This document shows, piece by piece, positions 28,691-43,505 of a DNA stretch of 64,000 bases. Origin of the DNA: Ficedula albicollis. Taxonomy: Eukaryota > Chordata > Aves > Passeriformes > Muscicapidae. The stretch is taken from the NCBI RefSeq assembly GCF_000247815.1, contig NC_021674.1:26290331-26354330 (forward strand). The letters run 5' to 3'. The notes beneath the pieces were generated by a model. The model searched no databases. It worked only from the letters and a program-made list of their open reading frames with translations, and was not told the DNA's origin. The number at the start of each line of letters is the position of its first letter. The stretch's first letter is position 1. Position numbers and translations under genes: made by a program.

Positions 28691-31600
28691 AACAAAAATA
28701 TAATTTTAAAACATGAGGTTACATCTTCAGTTAAGAATTTACAGACCCAAGATGACTATTATTAACTGAATGCAATCCATTTTTTAAAGTGCCCTAGTCT
28801 TTGTAGGGTTATGTAGAAGGAAGATGCATCACACCATTTTGATATTTAGAAAAATATCCATATTTTTGAATATTTTCTAAATGAATATTTAGAAAAATCA
28901 CCACAAAGAAAGTGTTTAGGAAATTACAAACATTTCACATACAAGTAGGCCCTCCTACTTTTCTGTAGGCATGTAAGTAGGTTTGCATAATTGTATTTGA
29001 TGAACAGGAAATACACAGTCTAAAATTCTTCATTTTAGGAAGAATTTTTAGGTTATATGTTAGGTATGATAAGCTTCCAATAAGCAGCAGTGAAACAAAT
29101 CCCGAATAAGAACTGTTCAAGCCACTCCAAACTAGGAGAGCAGTTAGTAAAATTCAGCAAGTGTACTGCAAATGTCCAGATACACCATGTAAAAGCAAAA
29201 GCTCCAGCTGCAGACCACATAAATTCCAAGATACAGCTTCGCAAGATTAAAAGAATTAGCACAAAAATAGAAATTTAGGGGGGAAAAAAAGCATTCATGA
29301 TTATTAGATGAGACAATCACCAAAAGACAATTTCAGAATTATAAAGTCTCTGACACATTAATATAAGCCATATGAAGCAGCTGAAAAAAACAGCCACCAA
29401 CCAATGGTCTGACTTTATTACTTAAGATATAAAAGAATGAAAGAGCCCAAGGAGCTTTTCTATCTTTAGTAAGAACACTTAAAAAGAAAGCAGCTCCACA
29501 GCAGAAACACGATGACAGTGAATCATGAAGACACAGTAAAAAGATAAAAACATTAGCAGCGTGTATTCTGAAACTACATCTTTAGAAACTGAGTTTGATA
29601 ATTGGAACAAGACTGCAAAAATTACAGGACTGCCCTAGGACAGAGAGAAACAGGCTAATTTTGTACTAAAAGAAATCAGGCAATGCCAAGCTAAATTAGA
29701 TCTAATTAAGTTCTGAGAGAAGTGCTAAACTTAAAAGACTAAAAGACGTCATCTTATCTAATTTAACTCTTTATGGAAACTGCTCTGTTCTTTGGAAACA
29801 CTATTTTTTGCAACAACACTCCTCTGTTGCTGCAATCCTTTTCTGTTCATAACTGGAGAGGAATCTGAAGTAGTGACTGAATGCATTGGGGCTCATGACA
29901 AAGTGGATGATGAACAAGTAGGCAGTGCTCTGGTGATCCATCCTACAAGTCCTTGTAACGGGAGCACAACTGTAAGCCTATGACTTTACAGCAGAATCCA
30001 CTGAGACTGGGGAAGAGTCAGAGGCATAGCTTACATGAGAAACATGAAAGAGAATGAATGTGTGGCACCTGACTGTGATAGATACAAAAATGAAAAGCTC
30101 TTTCTCATTCTGTCATCAGATCACCCAGCAAGCCCACGAGCCAGGTATCCAACTGCACTAAGACCTTAAGAATTGAGTGTGGGTGAGGGAGCTGGGGAGA
30201 AGGGGGAAATCAGGCCTTCAGTCTCTGAAGGCTACTGGTACAACACAGTGCTAAAGACAATCTGCACAGCACCCACTTGTTTATTAAGGAGGGAGACACC
30301 TGCAGAGCAATGTTACACACAGAAGGTGCTACCATGTGTATGTAAAGACTGTAAGCAAATGAGCAAAGAATTATAATAAAAAATCCTAAATTGTTTTTCT
30401 TTCGGGACTTGTCTGCATCAAGCTGGGAAAATTCTAGGAGCAGCAGAACTACTAAAGTCAGACCACATACAGATTTGCAGGAAGCATCCAACACATATCA
30501 TGTCATTGCAATGATCATAGCTGTTTGCGGTGTCTCAGAATATCCATGCTGACCATGAGGGAGCACATGTTTGCTGGCTGCCAGCCTGTCAACACAATAT
30601 ATATAAGGTTGACTTCTAGACTTGTCTCAAGTTGTAAGTTTTTTATTCTCTTCCTAGTCAGAGAGATGCTTAAAATTTTTGGGAAGAGAAAAGCACGAGA
30701 TCTTATATAAACGCCATTCCTTTGGCAAGTCAGGCTAGAAAATGTACACATTTTTGTGACAATGAACTGGAATTACTTTTCTAACCAAAGAATCATATGC
30801 TAGTCAGCAGTGTCTTTTATTCTGAAATTGCTCTTTATTGCTCTTCCTTTGCACTACTAGTCTAAAACATCTTAAGACTGTTAGACAGGTGGAAAGTTCT
30901 CTACAGGGTGCCCAGAAAGCTTCAAGAACAAACAAAATAAAAATTAAAAAAAAGCCTAACAAAACACTCTACCCACAACACCCCCATAATACTGGCTTGA
31001 CAGACTGTACTTTTCAAAAGTTAAATTTAAAAGGTTAAGTATTTTTTGTCACGCTCAAGAGAATAAAGATACCTTTCTTACCCAGAAAAGTAAATGAGTC
31101 ACTGTGTCTTGTCTTGAGAATATACCTCAACATGAACTTGCTAGATTCCTTCTTTGACTTGCGGACATGATTACTACAAAGAGAAAAGCAGAAATTTTGT
31201 TAATAGTTGGAATATCTTTTCATTTAGACATTTATCATTAGTCACTGACATCAAAGAGATATTTTACTATTTATTTCTGAAATGTGTGCATGGAACTGCC
31301 TGCTCTTTGTATATTTTTAATGCATACTAACATAACTAAAAGCTTCACAGAACTTGCTTTTTTTATACATTAACAACATTTGTCAAGTACAGTCACAGGG
31401 AAGACTCTGAAATAAAACTTTTGACAACCAAGAGCAAAGCCACATTATCTGGATCACCGAAGTACCAGGCACAATGGACATAAACAGGCCCATGAAATGG
31501 TTTCCCCCACATTTTAGTCTCAAGTCCAAAACAGTTTCCCAAGGTTCCCAAGTTGTGGTTGGCAGTGCTGTCAGATCACCACATACTGTCTCTCCTCCTT

Positions 31601-34600
31601 GTTTCCAGCTGCTACATCACATCAAAAGGCAGCTAAAAATATACACTTTTCTAATATTACTTTTCCAGGTAAGCAACTGCAGTACTCTCCACAAGGATGT
31701 TATATGATTGTGAAGCAAGAGCAATATGAACCATGATTCTAAAAATGGGAAAGTGGAATACAAGACAAGTTCTTTATTAAAAGAGTAGGTCAGCACTTCC
31801 CTAAAATAATCATCATTGTTTTTCAGAAATCCAAGAGGAGTTGAGGGATTTAATATGCTCCCACCACTGTCAGCAATCTAACAGTAACAGAACAGAGGAG
31901 AATAATTTGCTTCTCCAGGCTAGATCCAAGCCCAGGAAAGCAGTAAGAGTTAACAGAAAACAGTGGGAATTTCTATTAAAGCTTTACACACAGAACAGAA
32001 GAAAATTATTGAAATGTGATGCACACGTACTTCAATGAAAAGCTCATCTCAAAGGATTGAGCAATCACTAGGTGAGTATTAAAAGTTAATATTCCTAGGT
32101 AGAAAACTCCACAGAAATGGCAGAAAAGTCCAAGTATTACTAGTTTCCATTCATCTCCGGAAGCACTAAAACTGTTGAAACATTTTTAAAGTAAGGCCAC
32201 ATATTGCTATTGAGATTCCATAAAAGTAACCTTTTCAGACAGCAACAGAGTGACAAGTACAAAGCATTTATACCAACTGAAGATCAAAGCACAAGTACAG
32301 CTCTTTTGCAACTGTAATATTTACTCATTTCTTTTGTTCTGCATTATGTTCCTAGCAGGCCTACAAACACAAGACAGCCAAACCTATTATAACTGGCTCA
32401 GTGCAAGGCCTTAATAGAGCAAATGCAAGGTAAAGTTGCTAGAATAAGGGCTACCCATCTTTAAACAAAACCTTATTGAAACATTAGCTCATTCAGGCCT
32501 CTGAAGTTCATCTTCATTCCAAATAAACCAGCAATGCTGTTTTACTGGGCACAGGTGGCAAAGGGGCTGCATGCTAACCATTTTAACTCATCAAAAATAC
32601 AAAAAACCCACATGGATGCTTATCCTGAAGTGTCATGCTTAATGGTACTAGCTTTATATATCCCTATTTTTCTCAGTTCTGCTCAGAAACACGAGCAGTC
32701 AACACACCACCTTATCACATCACCATTGCTAGCCAGCTGACACAGCCTGTTGGAAAAACTGCCAGGTGGCTCCAGGAGGGAGTGGTTTCTTTGGGAACCA
32801 GCCTTCCCTAATGGAAAACAGTTCCTTGAATTTGGGCAAATTGTCTCAGTTAAACATCTCAGACTTGTGTTAGAATAAAACTTGAGTCACTGGTAAAGTA
32901 TTTAAAATCCAACATAGTGATTTTAAATTAGTTTAAATCAATGTGCAACAGATGTGTGGTTTCACAGATTTCTTGTGGCAGCACTAAGCTTGACAAAATA
33001 AAAATTGTTTCTGAACTGGTTCTAAAGCCATCCCAGTTTTATAAAGCAGCACCGCCAGTGGTTATTCTAGCCTAAACAGGAAATCAATTTCATTCCATCA
33101 AAATCCACAAAATGAATTCAACCATTTGTAGATTTTCTAAGAAAAAACCCCAATTATTTTTCTAAGAAAAATAAAAGTTCTATTGATGTTCTTAATCTCT
33201 TTTCAACTAAAAATTATTTCTACCTATTTTGAACTGGCATAAATGATCTTAAAAATAAGAGATAATAAGCACTCTACAGGGATTACAGAAGCAATGAGCA
33301 GTAATACCTCAGTGCTATATGGCCATTTGCAGTAAATTTAGAGACATTCAAAGGTATGAAGTTTGCATGAGTGTAGTCTTCAAGTATTCTGAGTGCACAA
33401 ATGCTGAGACAACAAAGAGATTTTAAGCAATATGATAAAGCTACAGCTACAACTTGTTTGTAATTCTAAAGTACCGCATATTAACAGATTACTGTGAAAA
33501 CTCAGACCACTCTTTCCAGAAATGTCACGTGATCTAGCCAGAGCTTTCTGCCTGTGACTTTGTAGGAACACTATTCAAAGTCAAGGCTGTGCTCTGTCTG
33601 AAAGATAATACACTTGTTTCACTCTCACAGTTCACCCAATTTAAAAATTACTCAGTATGCTTTATTATATTCAAAGTATTAACTTCTAACAATGTAGCCT
33701 CTTCACAAAAGATGATACACTGCACTAAGTATGATACCTTACAGAACAGGCTCAAAAAAAAAAAGAATCTAAAGGATTATTTGTTCTGGTATTCTTGTAA
33801 GATGATAGCTTCAAAACACTGAAAGATAAAAAGGCCAAAATATTGAAGGAATACAAACCCAGACAATTCTTACAAGTCAAAAACCCAGTAACCTGACAGA
33901 AGGAAAAGAGGGGAGGGAAAGAAATCAGTCTCCCTGCATACTGTTTAGTACAATGTTAGCTGGAGTACACACAGGCAAACTGGCTACCAAATTCCATGAG
34001 CCTGGTGCATGCCCCCACAGACCATGGAGGTACAAGCAAAAGACTGGAGGGAAACGCTGCTTCTATTTGTCATTCCTCCAAATGATTTGCTTAGCAGTGA
34101 CAAGAGACTCTTATTAAAGACATTTGCTTCCACTAAGGGATGCTTGCTGAAGAGGCCACTGTCCTATCTGCACGCTGCCAAATGCCTGCTGCAGGCTCCT
34201 GCTGGAGGGAAGCACTGAGGAGCTGCTCCCGTCAGCACTCCTCAACCTTATTCAGTCAAAGTGAATAAGGCTGGCAACCCCCTACATCTGAACTAACCCA
34301 CTTCAGGAAGGAAGGGCACTACTAAGTAAGGATTACAAAGCAATTTCCTCCCTTCCAATGCACATTCCAGAAGTAATGAATTACTACTGTAATACTAGAG
34401 ATAACATTCCTTAAAAAAACAAGGAATTTGTTGGCTCAAGAGGAACCATGCATTTTTCTACACACACAAAAATGTGCTCACTGCAGACAGCTCAAAGAGC
34501 TGATTTAGAGGCCTGGAAGGAAAAGGTAGCTGCTATTTTTTTAACAAGGTAAAGGGGCCAAGTGTCTCAAGTGCTCATGAAAGCCTTATTAGGCTAAAGT

Positions 34601-37110
34601 ATTACTGGTTTTTAACTACTAGGCTTTGATAAATTGGAAGTGCAGCTGCGTAGGAAGATGAATATGAAGGTTTGAATCCCCAAACCAAAACTCAAACCTG
34701 CCAGAAAAGAGGTAAAGGACAGAGAGCTACAATTCCAACACCACGCAGAATTGGCCTAAGTCAGCACTGCAACCAAAAGATATGGCGTCAGCCTCTTCCT
34801 GGCCACCTGTGCTGGTGCAGGAGGTGGTCTGCACACCATATGGCTGCTCAGTCAACCAGCCCGAGGAACTGATCCAGACTAAAATGAATTCTCAGAAAAA
34901 GTCTCAATCATTTACTCCATCTGCTTTATGACTTCTGCACAAACATTCAAGTTAACACATGGGAGGAGCAGATGAGGAGGGAGGAATCAGCAGCCAGGGC
35001 AAGACTGCTTCCTTCCACAGCAGCACTGGTTAGTTCTGCTGAAGTTATTAAGTTCTTAGATGGCTTTGGAGAGAAATGTCCATTCTCAGCTGTGGGGCTC
35101 TGGCTGCAAGGAGAGAGATGAGAACTCTACTTAAGATGCTGCTTTGAACACTTGCATTGGAAGTTTAGCCACTGAAAACCTTTACTTCAAAAATAAAATG
35201 CTGAGTTGGCTTGATCCATTCTGCTAAAACACAAGGAAACCTGCAAGTTTCAAGGACTTAAGCTGACACACTGTCAAGTCAAAGAAAAATGATGATATTT
35301 TGCCATTGTTCCAACCTTGAATAAGAAGTACACTCCTCTCTCTCTTTGGTGCAGATTTGCAATGAGCAAAAATTAGCAAAAAGCAGTCTCTATTTACACA
35401 AGTCCTGTAGGTAATAATACAACCATCATGAAGAAAGCAAGTAGTTTTAATTATGTAAGAATCATGGAACAAACATGAGTTTCAGACATCAAAACAGAAA
35501 TAACACTACACAGATTTACGAAGAACTCCACAGTGATAGATCTCTATGCTAGAAACTGCAAACTCAAGACAATGGCACACATTAATTCCAAGTCAAGAAC
35601 CCTTCAAATAATTTAGGCAGTATCCTGATCGTGGCCACTTATTGTGACATGTAAATCCACAAAAGCAACATTAAATGGAAGCAGTTTCCTTTAAACTACC
35701 TCCATACACCCTAAGCAGGCGATTCAATTTCACCATAACATTTGAAAAAACAAGAGAACATTAATTAAGCAAGGTAAGGTACCTGCCATGGAAGAGAACT
35801 CTAGGAGGCTTAGTGCAGTAATGGTTTCCATACTGCTATGTTTAACTCTTCTCACACAAAAGCTGCCACTATACTATTTTAAAATTCATGTGGACAGAAT
35901 AAATGGTTCCAGTCACTGTTTAAGTTAAGTACAGCAGCCCTCTTGATGACCTCTGCAAAGCCATAAGTACTCTGAAGAAAAGTTATGGAGCTTGCCCCAG
36001 TAGAAATAAATTTGTTTCTACTTCTAAGAATACTAATGAAGCGTATCCTCCTCTATAAAGTTTTAAAATATAAATAGATCTCACATTGATACAAAGAGTG
36101 ATCTCTTGGTTATTTTTTATGTAATTCTTGAAAGTTCTGAGTTAAGAAAAGAATACCTTAATAGCCGTGCCTTACTAAAAGCAAAGGAAATTGGAAGCAA
36201 AGTTGAAAAGATGAGTCAAATCACAACCCACATCTTTGACTAGCTCTTTAAAAACATCCAATTTAATATATTTTGTAAACAGAGCATTTAATTCAATTGC
36301 AAATGGCCTATTTTCCAAACACAGTCCTTCTGTTCTGGGATCAATTTATACCAGTTTAACAGTCCTATTTCTTCTCACTACATTTTTCAAAACCTCAACA
36401 GCCTGTCTAATGCCTCTCCCCCACCACTCTACCCTTGCCCCCCATCAGCTCACAGGCACCTTCTGGACACAGAGCTTTTCCCATGCACCCAGGCACTTCC
36501 CATGTGTCCTTTTAACCTGACCAAGCAAAAAAAAGATCATATTCTCCAGCACAAACTAACTACCGGCCACCTCTTATCAACTGATCAAACCAAAGTTGTA
36601 CTTGTCTTTCTCTACCAATGTATCAACAATGGTGACCACATAGGGAAAAGCATTCTTGCTATTTATGCAACTTGCAAGAAAAATAAAATAAAGCAGCCCT
36701 TCACTCAAATTTAACTGAAATGGACCCAAAAGTTCAAAAGTTTCTAAAACCATAACAACTAAGAAGAGTAACAGCCCAAGCTGTTATCCAGCTACAGCTA
36801 TGCTGTACAGCAAAGTAGAAGGTGGCCTGGGACAGACAGTTCTAATAACATAAACTTATAAAGTGACCTTCATAATGACTTAACTTCCAACTCACATTCT
36901 TTCCTGCCAGAAGTTTGGCAAGTAAACTCTGCCCCTACAGCACCACTGAAAATCTTACATCAGTTTCTGTATAGAATATACTTTCGTAAAATAGAAGCCT
37001 ATTTGAATAACCGCAGAATGATACATGAGGATTTAACCTGCAAAGCATTTGGCAAGCAAGGAGTTAAAATCCTGCCTAAGACTAGCCCACAGCTGCTGTC
37101 AGCAGTCAGG

Positions 37111-37144
37111 CTTGTCAAGAGAAGCTCTGGGCTGTCTTGACAAG
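37111..37144. repeat. Perfect 10-base inverted repeat with a 14-base loop
   Basis: The arms cttgtcaaga (37,111-37,120) and tcttgacaag (37,135-37,144) are exact reverse complements. They lie in a comparatively GC-rich part of the SOCS5 intron (about 37,040-37,440), which also carries a shorter palindrome-like word, ctgctgtcagcag. It could form a hairpin or be a paired binding site. No function is known to me. Confidence 0.6.
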
Positions 37145-38714
37145 ACTAATTGGCAGCAAGCACCTGGTTCCCCAGGCTGGGCCTGGGGAAGGTAAAAGAA
37201 CATAAACCCTGCAAAGAAGGAGAAGCAGCTGGAAGGCTGCCAGTAGGTCTAGCCTGTTTCATGTTTTCACTTTAATCCACAGGCAACTTTATCCTAGACT
37301 ATACCCAGCTAGAGCTATCAGAAACATTTCTCTGCAACTTCCCAGCTGAAGGAAACCTGTGCTTTGTGGCTCTGCACCTGCAAGTTCTGCCACTGAACAC
37401 ACTCACCAAGCCTTGGTGTGCAGGGTCCGGCTAGAGCACAGCAACATCAACACTACCACTAAATTGCAGTGGAACTGAAATTTTGGTTTTCCAATGCCAC
37501 CAAAAATTGGCTTAAAAGTGTTACCATAAATTTAAAATTATGGACTGATTTTCCAGAAAAACAAAACTAAAACTCTTCATTCTGTACATTGAACACATAA
37601 AGCATGTGTGATGAAACTTATGAACATAGCAAATTACTGTGTATCTTTAAAGAAAGTTAAAAAAAAAAAGTTTAAAAAATCCCCAACATTGTGGAAATTA
37701 GCTAGAAGTAGGAAGCATGAGGAATTTTAAGTGGGATTTCCAGAAAAGTTAAGGAACTTCAAACATATTTTGACCTTTGCTAAGAATCATGATTTCAGTG
37801 AATGTGAAGCTTTCTGAAATTCTGCCCTTGGCTTTTTCACATTATTAAAACTCAAGTAAAAGAACCTTAAAGCATTAGCCTTGCAGGTTCAGTCCCCAAG
37901 GTAGGAAGATCTTTCTTAGGAGTAAGGGAGAAAAAAAAAAAGAAAAAAAACCCCTTAGTTAGTTTAGCTGAGTCTGTATAACTGAACCAACATGTGTCTA
38001 GTTATATATAAACATACACAAAAATTGATATATATAAAATGTATAACATCAATATATATCAGAATTATTTTGTGCAAGATAATGTAAGTATAAACATTAA
38101 AAAGCAGAACTAAATTTCTTCAAAGCAAATTGCTCAGCAAACACACTGATTATGTCTTGGCCACATTTCACATTTTAGGCGTTTTAGCTTGCTAGTCAAA
38201 AATTCTAACAATGTAGAGCAGCACAAAGTTTCCATATCTTAAAATCCTGGAAATTTGGAAGCGTACTTGTACATAGCCTCAGTATGAAAGACACTCCAAT
38301 CAATAAGCATTAATGCCAAAAGACGGTGCTTGGAGAACAAAAGATTGCAATGGAACCGCTTGCTAGTCAAACCACTGTTAGCAGTAGAACAAAGAGCCCG
38401 AAGAGCCACAGTGTGCCCCTGTGCTCCCACCTGGGCACACCATATGAACTGCAACATTCCTTTAACTGTGAATGATATGAAACAGTAGCAATACAAGGAA
38501 CCATTAGCAATATCTAAAAAGAAAAACTTCACAGTAACGAGATTACAAGTTACTGTGGTTAGAGTTACTGCTTTAGCAATAATTAAAATGTTTCTCTGCC
38601 TGACAGCAAAGGGTCCAGCCCTTAGCAACACCTGCTCTCCATTTGTATTCAAAGACTACTAATGAGTAAATCTAGAGGCTCTCTTGGTCTCTACTCACGC
38701 ACTTCATGACTCAG

Positions 38715-38815
38715 TGTTTTTAAGAAAAAAACAAACAAAACCAAACAAAAACACCCAACCAAAAAAACCCACCCCAAAACCAAACCAAGACAAACAAAAA
38801 AAAAAAACCCCACCC
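38715..38815. repeat. A/C-rich low-complexity tract
   Basis: A run of imperfect acaaa, accaaa and aaaccc units. The purine-poor composition is the only notable property. The open frames through it are repetitive and not credible as protein. Confidence 0.85.
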
Positions 38816-39734
38816 ACACCACACTTTCCTTGTGCCATGCAAAACAGGAATGCCCATGATTCAAAACATAGGATCAAGATGTACCATACAAGTAATAGCA
38901 TCTAACCCTTCACATAGTCAGAAATGTAAGACTATGACTATATGCACAGGATATGTATTACAGAGACTGAACAATCACTGATAAGAAAGTCAGGTATTTC
39001 CTCCTAAGAGCATCAATTGCCTCAGTACATCACAACTCAGGTGCTGACTAGATTATTACACTACTACCTTATCTTCAAGGAGCAAGATTCCATTGCACAG
39101 TAGGATGAAATAGGACAGCAAGATTGTCAATATGTGTCTGCATATTTCTTCTTGGTTTTACATAAAGCAATTAGTTAAATAAAAACTCTTTGAATGAAAT
39201 GCTTATTCTAGCAAAGAAGCACCTGTGCATGTTATGTAAGTGAGCCCCCACAGGATGAGAATTTTCTAAGAAAAATATATGTATTTGGTTAGTTCCTAAT
39301 TTTTTCTGAAAAATAAAATATATAAATGCTTTTTCTTTTGAAATCATCTATGCAATGCAAAAAAAATTACTCCAGTTATCACCAAAGGACAGTTGCAACA
39401 AGACCCTAGCATGAATCACTAAGCCACTGGTTAGCTAATGGGCATTCCTATTAATAAATAGGCAAACGGCCTATCAAAAAAGACAACTCACTAACCTGTG
39501 ATACCACTTGAATACCTACACTCTGGCTCATTCAGTATTGGAAAGCTGCTTGGTATCCAAGGGCTCCTCTCTGATATGGATCAATATAAGTTATAGGCTG
39601 CAGGAACTCCAAGAAGATGCAGCAAAGGAACAGACTAGAAAAATGAATCTTTACAACACAATTGCCAGCTGCATGAGACTAATAAAACTAGTAATGCTCT
39701 TTTGCCCTATGAAAGTAGAGACACAGTTGTATGA

Positions 39735-39805
39735 ATGGCTTACTCTGCTTGAGCAGAGAGGTTGGACCAGATCATCCACAGCAGGCCCTTCCTTCTAACC
39801 TATTT
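39735..39805 (+). mobile_element. CR1 LINE 3' tail remnant
   Basis: The words ctgcttgagcagagaggttg and gaccagatcatcc match the end of avian CR1 elements, just upstream of their terminal octamer repeats, in the + orientation. The 5' part is either too diverged to recognise or was lost by truncation, which is the usual fate of CR1 copies. Confidence 0.75.
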
Positions 39806-42800
39806 TTTTCTTTATTTTTTTCAAACAGATGGTTCAACTTTTACTTGAAAGACCAGACATTTTCTGGTATTTTTTATAAAGCACAGAAAGAAACTGTTCA
39901 ATAAATGACTTCAGGAAGTTGTGATCCTTAAGTATCCTCCATGATGAAAAATAACTTGATTCTTGATGTTAAAAATAAAGAAAATGTCATTATGAGACAT
40001 GGCAGTTTTCATACCTAGCTACTGTCACAGTGGTCAGGAATTCCTGAAGAAAAACATGCACGGTAATCACAAGAATCATGAGAATTCCAAATTTAGATTC
40101 AAAAATAGATAAAAACTGAGAAATTTTCTTAAGATACACATGATCAGTCACAGCTTGAGCACCCTTTGAACCGTTATATAAAGTTGAAGGGTCCAAATTA
40201 CTAAAACCAGTTGTGAAAGTTCAGAGATCTCAACCTCTTCTCCTACAGACTGGCAAGAGTCTGCCACTTAGGTGGGAGGAGGGGGGGGAAAACCCCAGAA
40301 CACTGCCTAATGTTTGATTGTAGACAAGGCTACAAAATTCTGATTGCACTGGCACCAGTAGCACACAGACATATAAAATTAACTTATAGGTAACTTAAAA
40401 TCTGTCATGATTTGAAGAAAAATTATTTATCTTCTTAAGAGTTCTGATAAGCAGCCAGACTGGAACATGCCTTCAGTACAATCTGTTTGCTACTATACTG
40501 AATGAACATGGAAAAGAAACACCTGATCCAGCAGGTACCAACTTCCCAAGAAGTTCACACTGCCACAGTGGACTCTGCTGCTGGTTCAGAGAAAGCACAG
40601 CAATGAAACTCAGGGAAAGTTCTCTCACACAGCTGCAAGCATCTACATAATTGACACATATTTTGCTACAGGGAAAATGCATTTTAAAAAAGAAACTTTC
40701 AGCTATACTGTGTGAACAGGCAATGCAATCTTTCTCAAAGTTTAAACTAGCCACCTTAAACTCAGCAAAGAAAGTCAGTCTGCTTGATGGCCCCTAAGTC
40801 TTTTCCCAATAGGAGGGACATGCTTCTGTAATTTTTTTTTTCTTTTTCCTTCTTAAAAAATTATCTCTTTACAACTATCACCTAATGCTTCCCATCAGAC
40901 ACATTCAATCACTGTCTGTAGCTTTCTGATTTGGTCAGAATTTCACAGGCTGGATAGCTACCTAAAACAAAGTCTACATTGTTGTAGGAAAAATGTCAAA
41001 AAAAGTGACATTTTGGCCATCTTTAAAAAGCCACCTCCTCATTTTATAAATTCAGGAAGTGCAAACTTTGTGTGGACTATCTTCTACTACCCTTACAAAA
41101 GTTTAGACAAACTTGGTCCAGTTTGGAATTCCTAAAGAAAAATACCTTTAGGTTCATTGGCCCAGTAGTCTTTTGAGATTTTATCTGTGAAGGTCTTTGA
41201 AGTATCATATTGAGCTTTTTTTTGGCTGTCACAGCAATCAGTCCTGACCAAAGGCATACCCTGTTGTGGGAAGGGACTGAGCACCTCCCTACGAGCACAG
41301 TTACACACGAGTGTGATGAGTGACATCCTTGTTACACTCAGACAAGGGTAACAAAGGTATTCAGATACAGAAGAAGCCAAGATTTAGCCCCCTATGGATA
41401 CCTCAACTTCTCTTAACACAGACACCCTCAAAATACTGGTGTTGGTAGGAGCCTGGAGATATTACAGAGCTGATGGGACAGGAAAGGAGGAACAAGTGCA
41501 TGATTCTGGAGCTGACAAGTGTCAGGGCTGTCTCGGAGTCCCCAGCTGGCTTTGTCCCACAGAACCCCCCTCAATCCCATAATTAATTTGGGATAATTCT
41601 GGCTCCCATGCTCTGTGTACAGCTTATTGCAGCCCAGAAATGTATTTGAAAGAAAAATCCTGCTGAGCATACAGAATGCACACAGTATCCCACAAAAAAT
41701 AAGACAAAACAAAAAACTGACATGTCCAGATCAAAAATTTTCAAGAAGAGAATTGGATCAATTTTGACAGATTTTCATGTAAAATTAAAACAATACTACT
41801 CAGTCAGATGCTGGCCACAGTCAAATTTCATGTAGATGTTCCAGTTCAGAGGTGAACTACAATATTTCAAAGCAGAGACTGACATTTTTTAAAAAAGGCA
41901 TAATTATTCTAGTTCTGTTTCCGAAAACAGATGAAGAATTTTGGCAAAAGGCTTTAAAAAAAATTAAACTCAAGGCGAAGCAAAGGCCTAAAGATTAGAG
42001 ATCAGAAAAGTTATAAATTATTGAATATACCATCTCCTAAAATTTTTCCAACACTTCCTATTATCTATGGAAGAAATAGATGAAGGAAGAACACCAATGT
42101 GAACAATTGTGTGAACTCCCATTTTCACTTAAGCAGCAATGCTCTTTGTTACAGAAGTTTACAGCTGCATAACAAAACAGGATGCTTTGTCAAAGATACA
42201 AAATCAAACCATTCAAATGGTCCATTCTGACTTTGCAAACTGCTGGGTGAACAGCTAGACACCCTCAGAGTTTTCTGTGTGATGACCAGCGTCAGGTTCA
42301 GTGAAATGACAGCACAGGATGGAGCCAACAAACATAACTAAAACCTAATACTATCTTCCTTCCTAAAAATTCCAATTGCTTATTTAGTCATTGAGATCAG
42401 GTAACATTAACTTTATGCCATCTTGTTTTCCCCAGAAAAAGTCTGAAGGTAAATCAGAGAAGACCTTTGCAAGCCTCAGAGACAGATTCAACAAGAAGAC
42501 TTCACAGCCTTGATCACATACAATGGCATACTCCATCCTAAGAGAGCAAACAAGAAAGTGAAGCAACATGGGCATATACAGACAATATTTTCTTAAGTTA
42601 ACACTTAATATTACAAAATAATATTAAGAAAATAGAGGACTTTTAGGCCTACAGTAAGCAGGAACTTACTTGGACTCCACATGGACAAGATAAGACTCCT
42701 CAAAGTGTCTGAAGAGGGGAAAAACCCCATCTCACCTGTAAGAAAATATGGGAGTTTTTTCTTCACTCTTCTGACTCTCTTACAAGCAGTCCTGGACATT

Positions 42801-43057
42801 CTATTTAAATTCAAATCATATATAAATAAAACCAGAAACAGGCATAGCCATTAACTCTTTACATCCAGTTACCATTGTTCAACTCCCACTAGGGGCAACT
42901 GTAAGCTATTTGAAGTATCATGACCTGAACACTACATGCACCCAGCCTAAAACTGAAATACCTTTAACACAGCTACGCTCGGTACAAAGTAACCTATCTG
43001 ATTACAGGGTATTTTTTTTTTGTTGCTGGGTTGGTTTTTTTTTTAGCTTGTCTGTTC

Positions 43058-43505
43058 TATAGAATAGAATATTTCAGTTGAGAGGGTCCTACAGTAATCC
43101 CCTGGTCCGACTGCCTGACCAATTCCAGGCTAATCAAGTTAAAGCGTGTTTTAAGGGCAATATCCAAACACCCCTGAAACACTGACAGGCTTGCGGCATC
43201 GACCACCTCCTTAGGGTGCCTGTTCCAGAGTTTGAAGAAATGTTTCCCAATGTTCAATCTGAACCTGCCCTGGAACAGCTTTGAACCATTCCCACACATC
43301 CCATCTCTGGATTCCAGGGAGAAAAGCTCAGCACCTCCCTCTTCACTTGCCTTCCTCAGGGAGCTGTAGAAAGCAATGAGGTCATGCTCAGTCTCCTTTT
43401 CTCCAAACCAGACAAGCCCAAAGCCCTTGGCTGCTCCTCACAGGACATTGCTTCCAGGCCCTGCACCAGCTTTGTTGCTCACCTCTGGATGCAAGGACTT
43501 AACAT
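43058..43505 (-). mobile_element. CR1 LINE fragment
   Basis: Starts with agaatagaatatttcagttg, a diverged form of the CR1 3' end read backwards, and continues through the typical internal words gcctgttccagagtttgaag and ctcacctctggatg. The element points leftward. T-runs just left of it (43,011-43,043) adjoin its 3' end. It is 5'-truncated with no intact frame and is inserted within the SOCS5 intron on the same strand as the gene. Confidence 0.9.
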
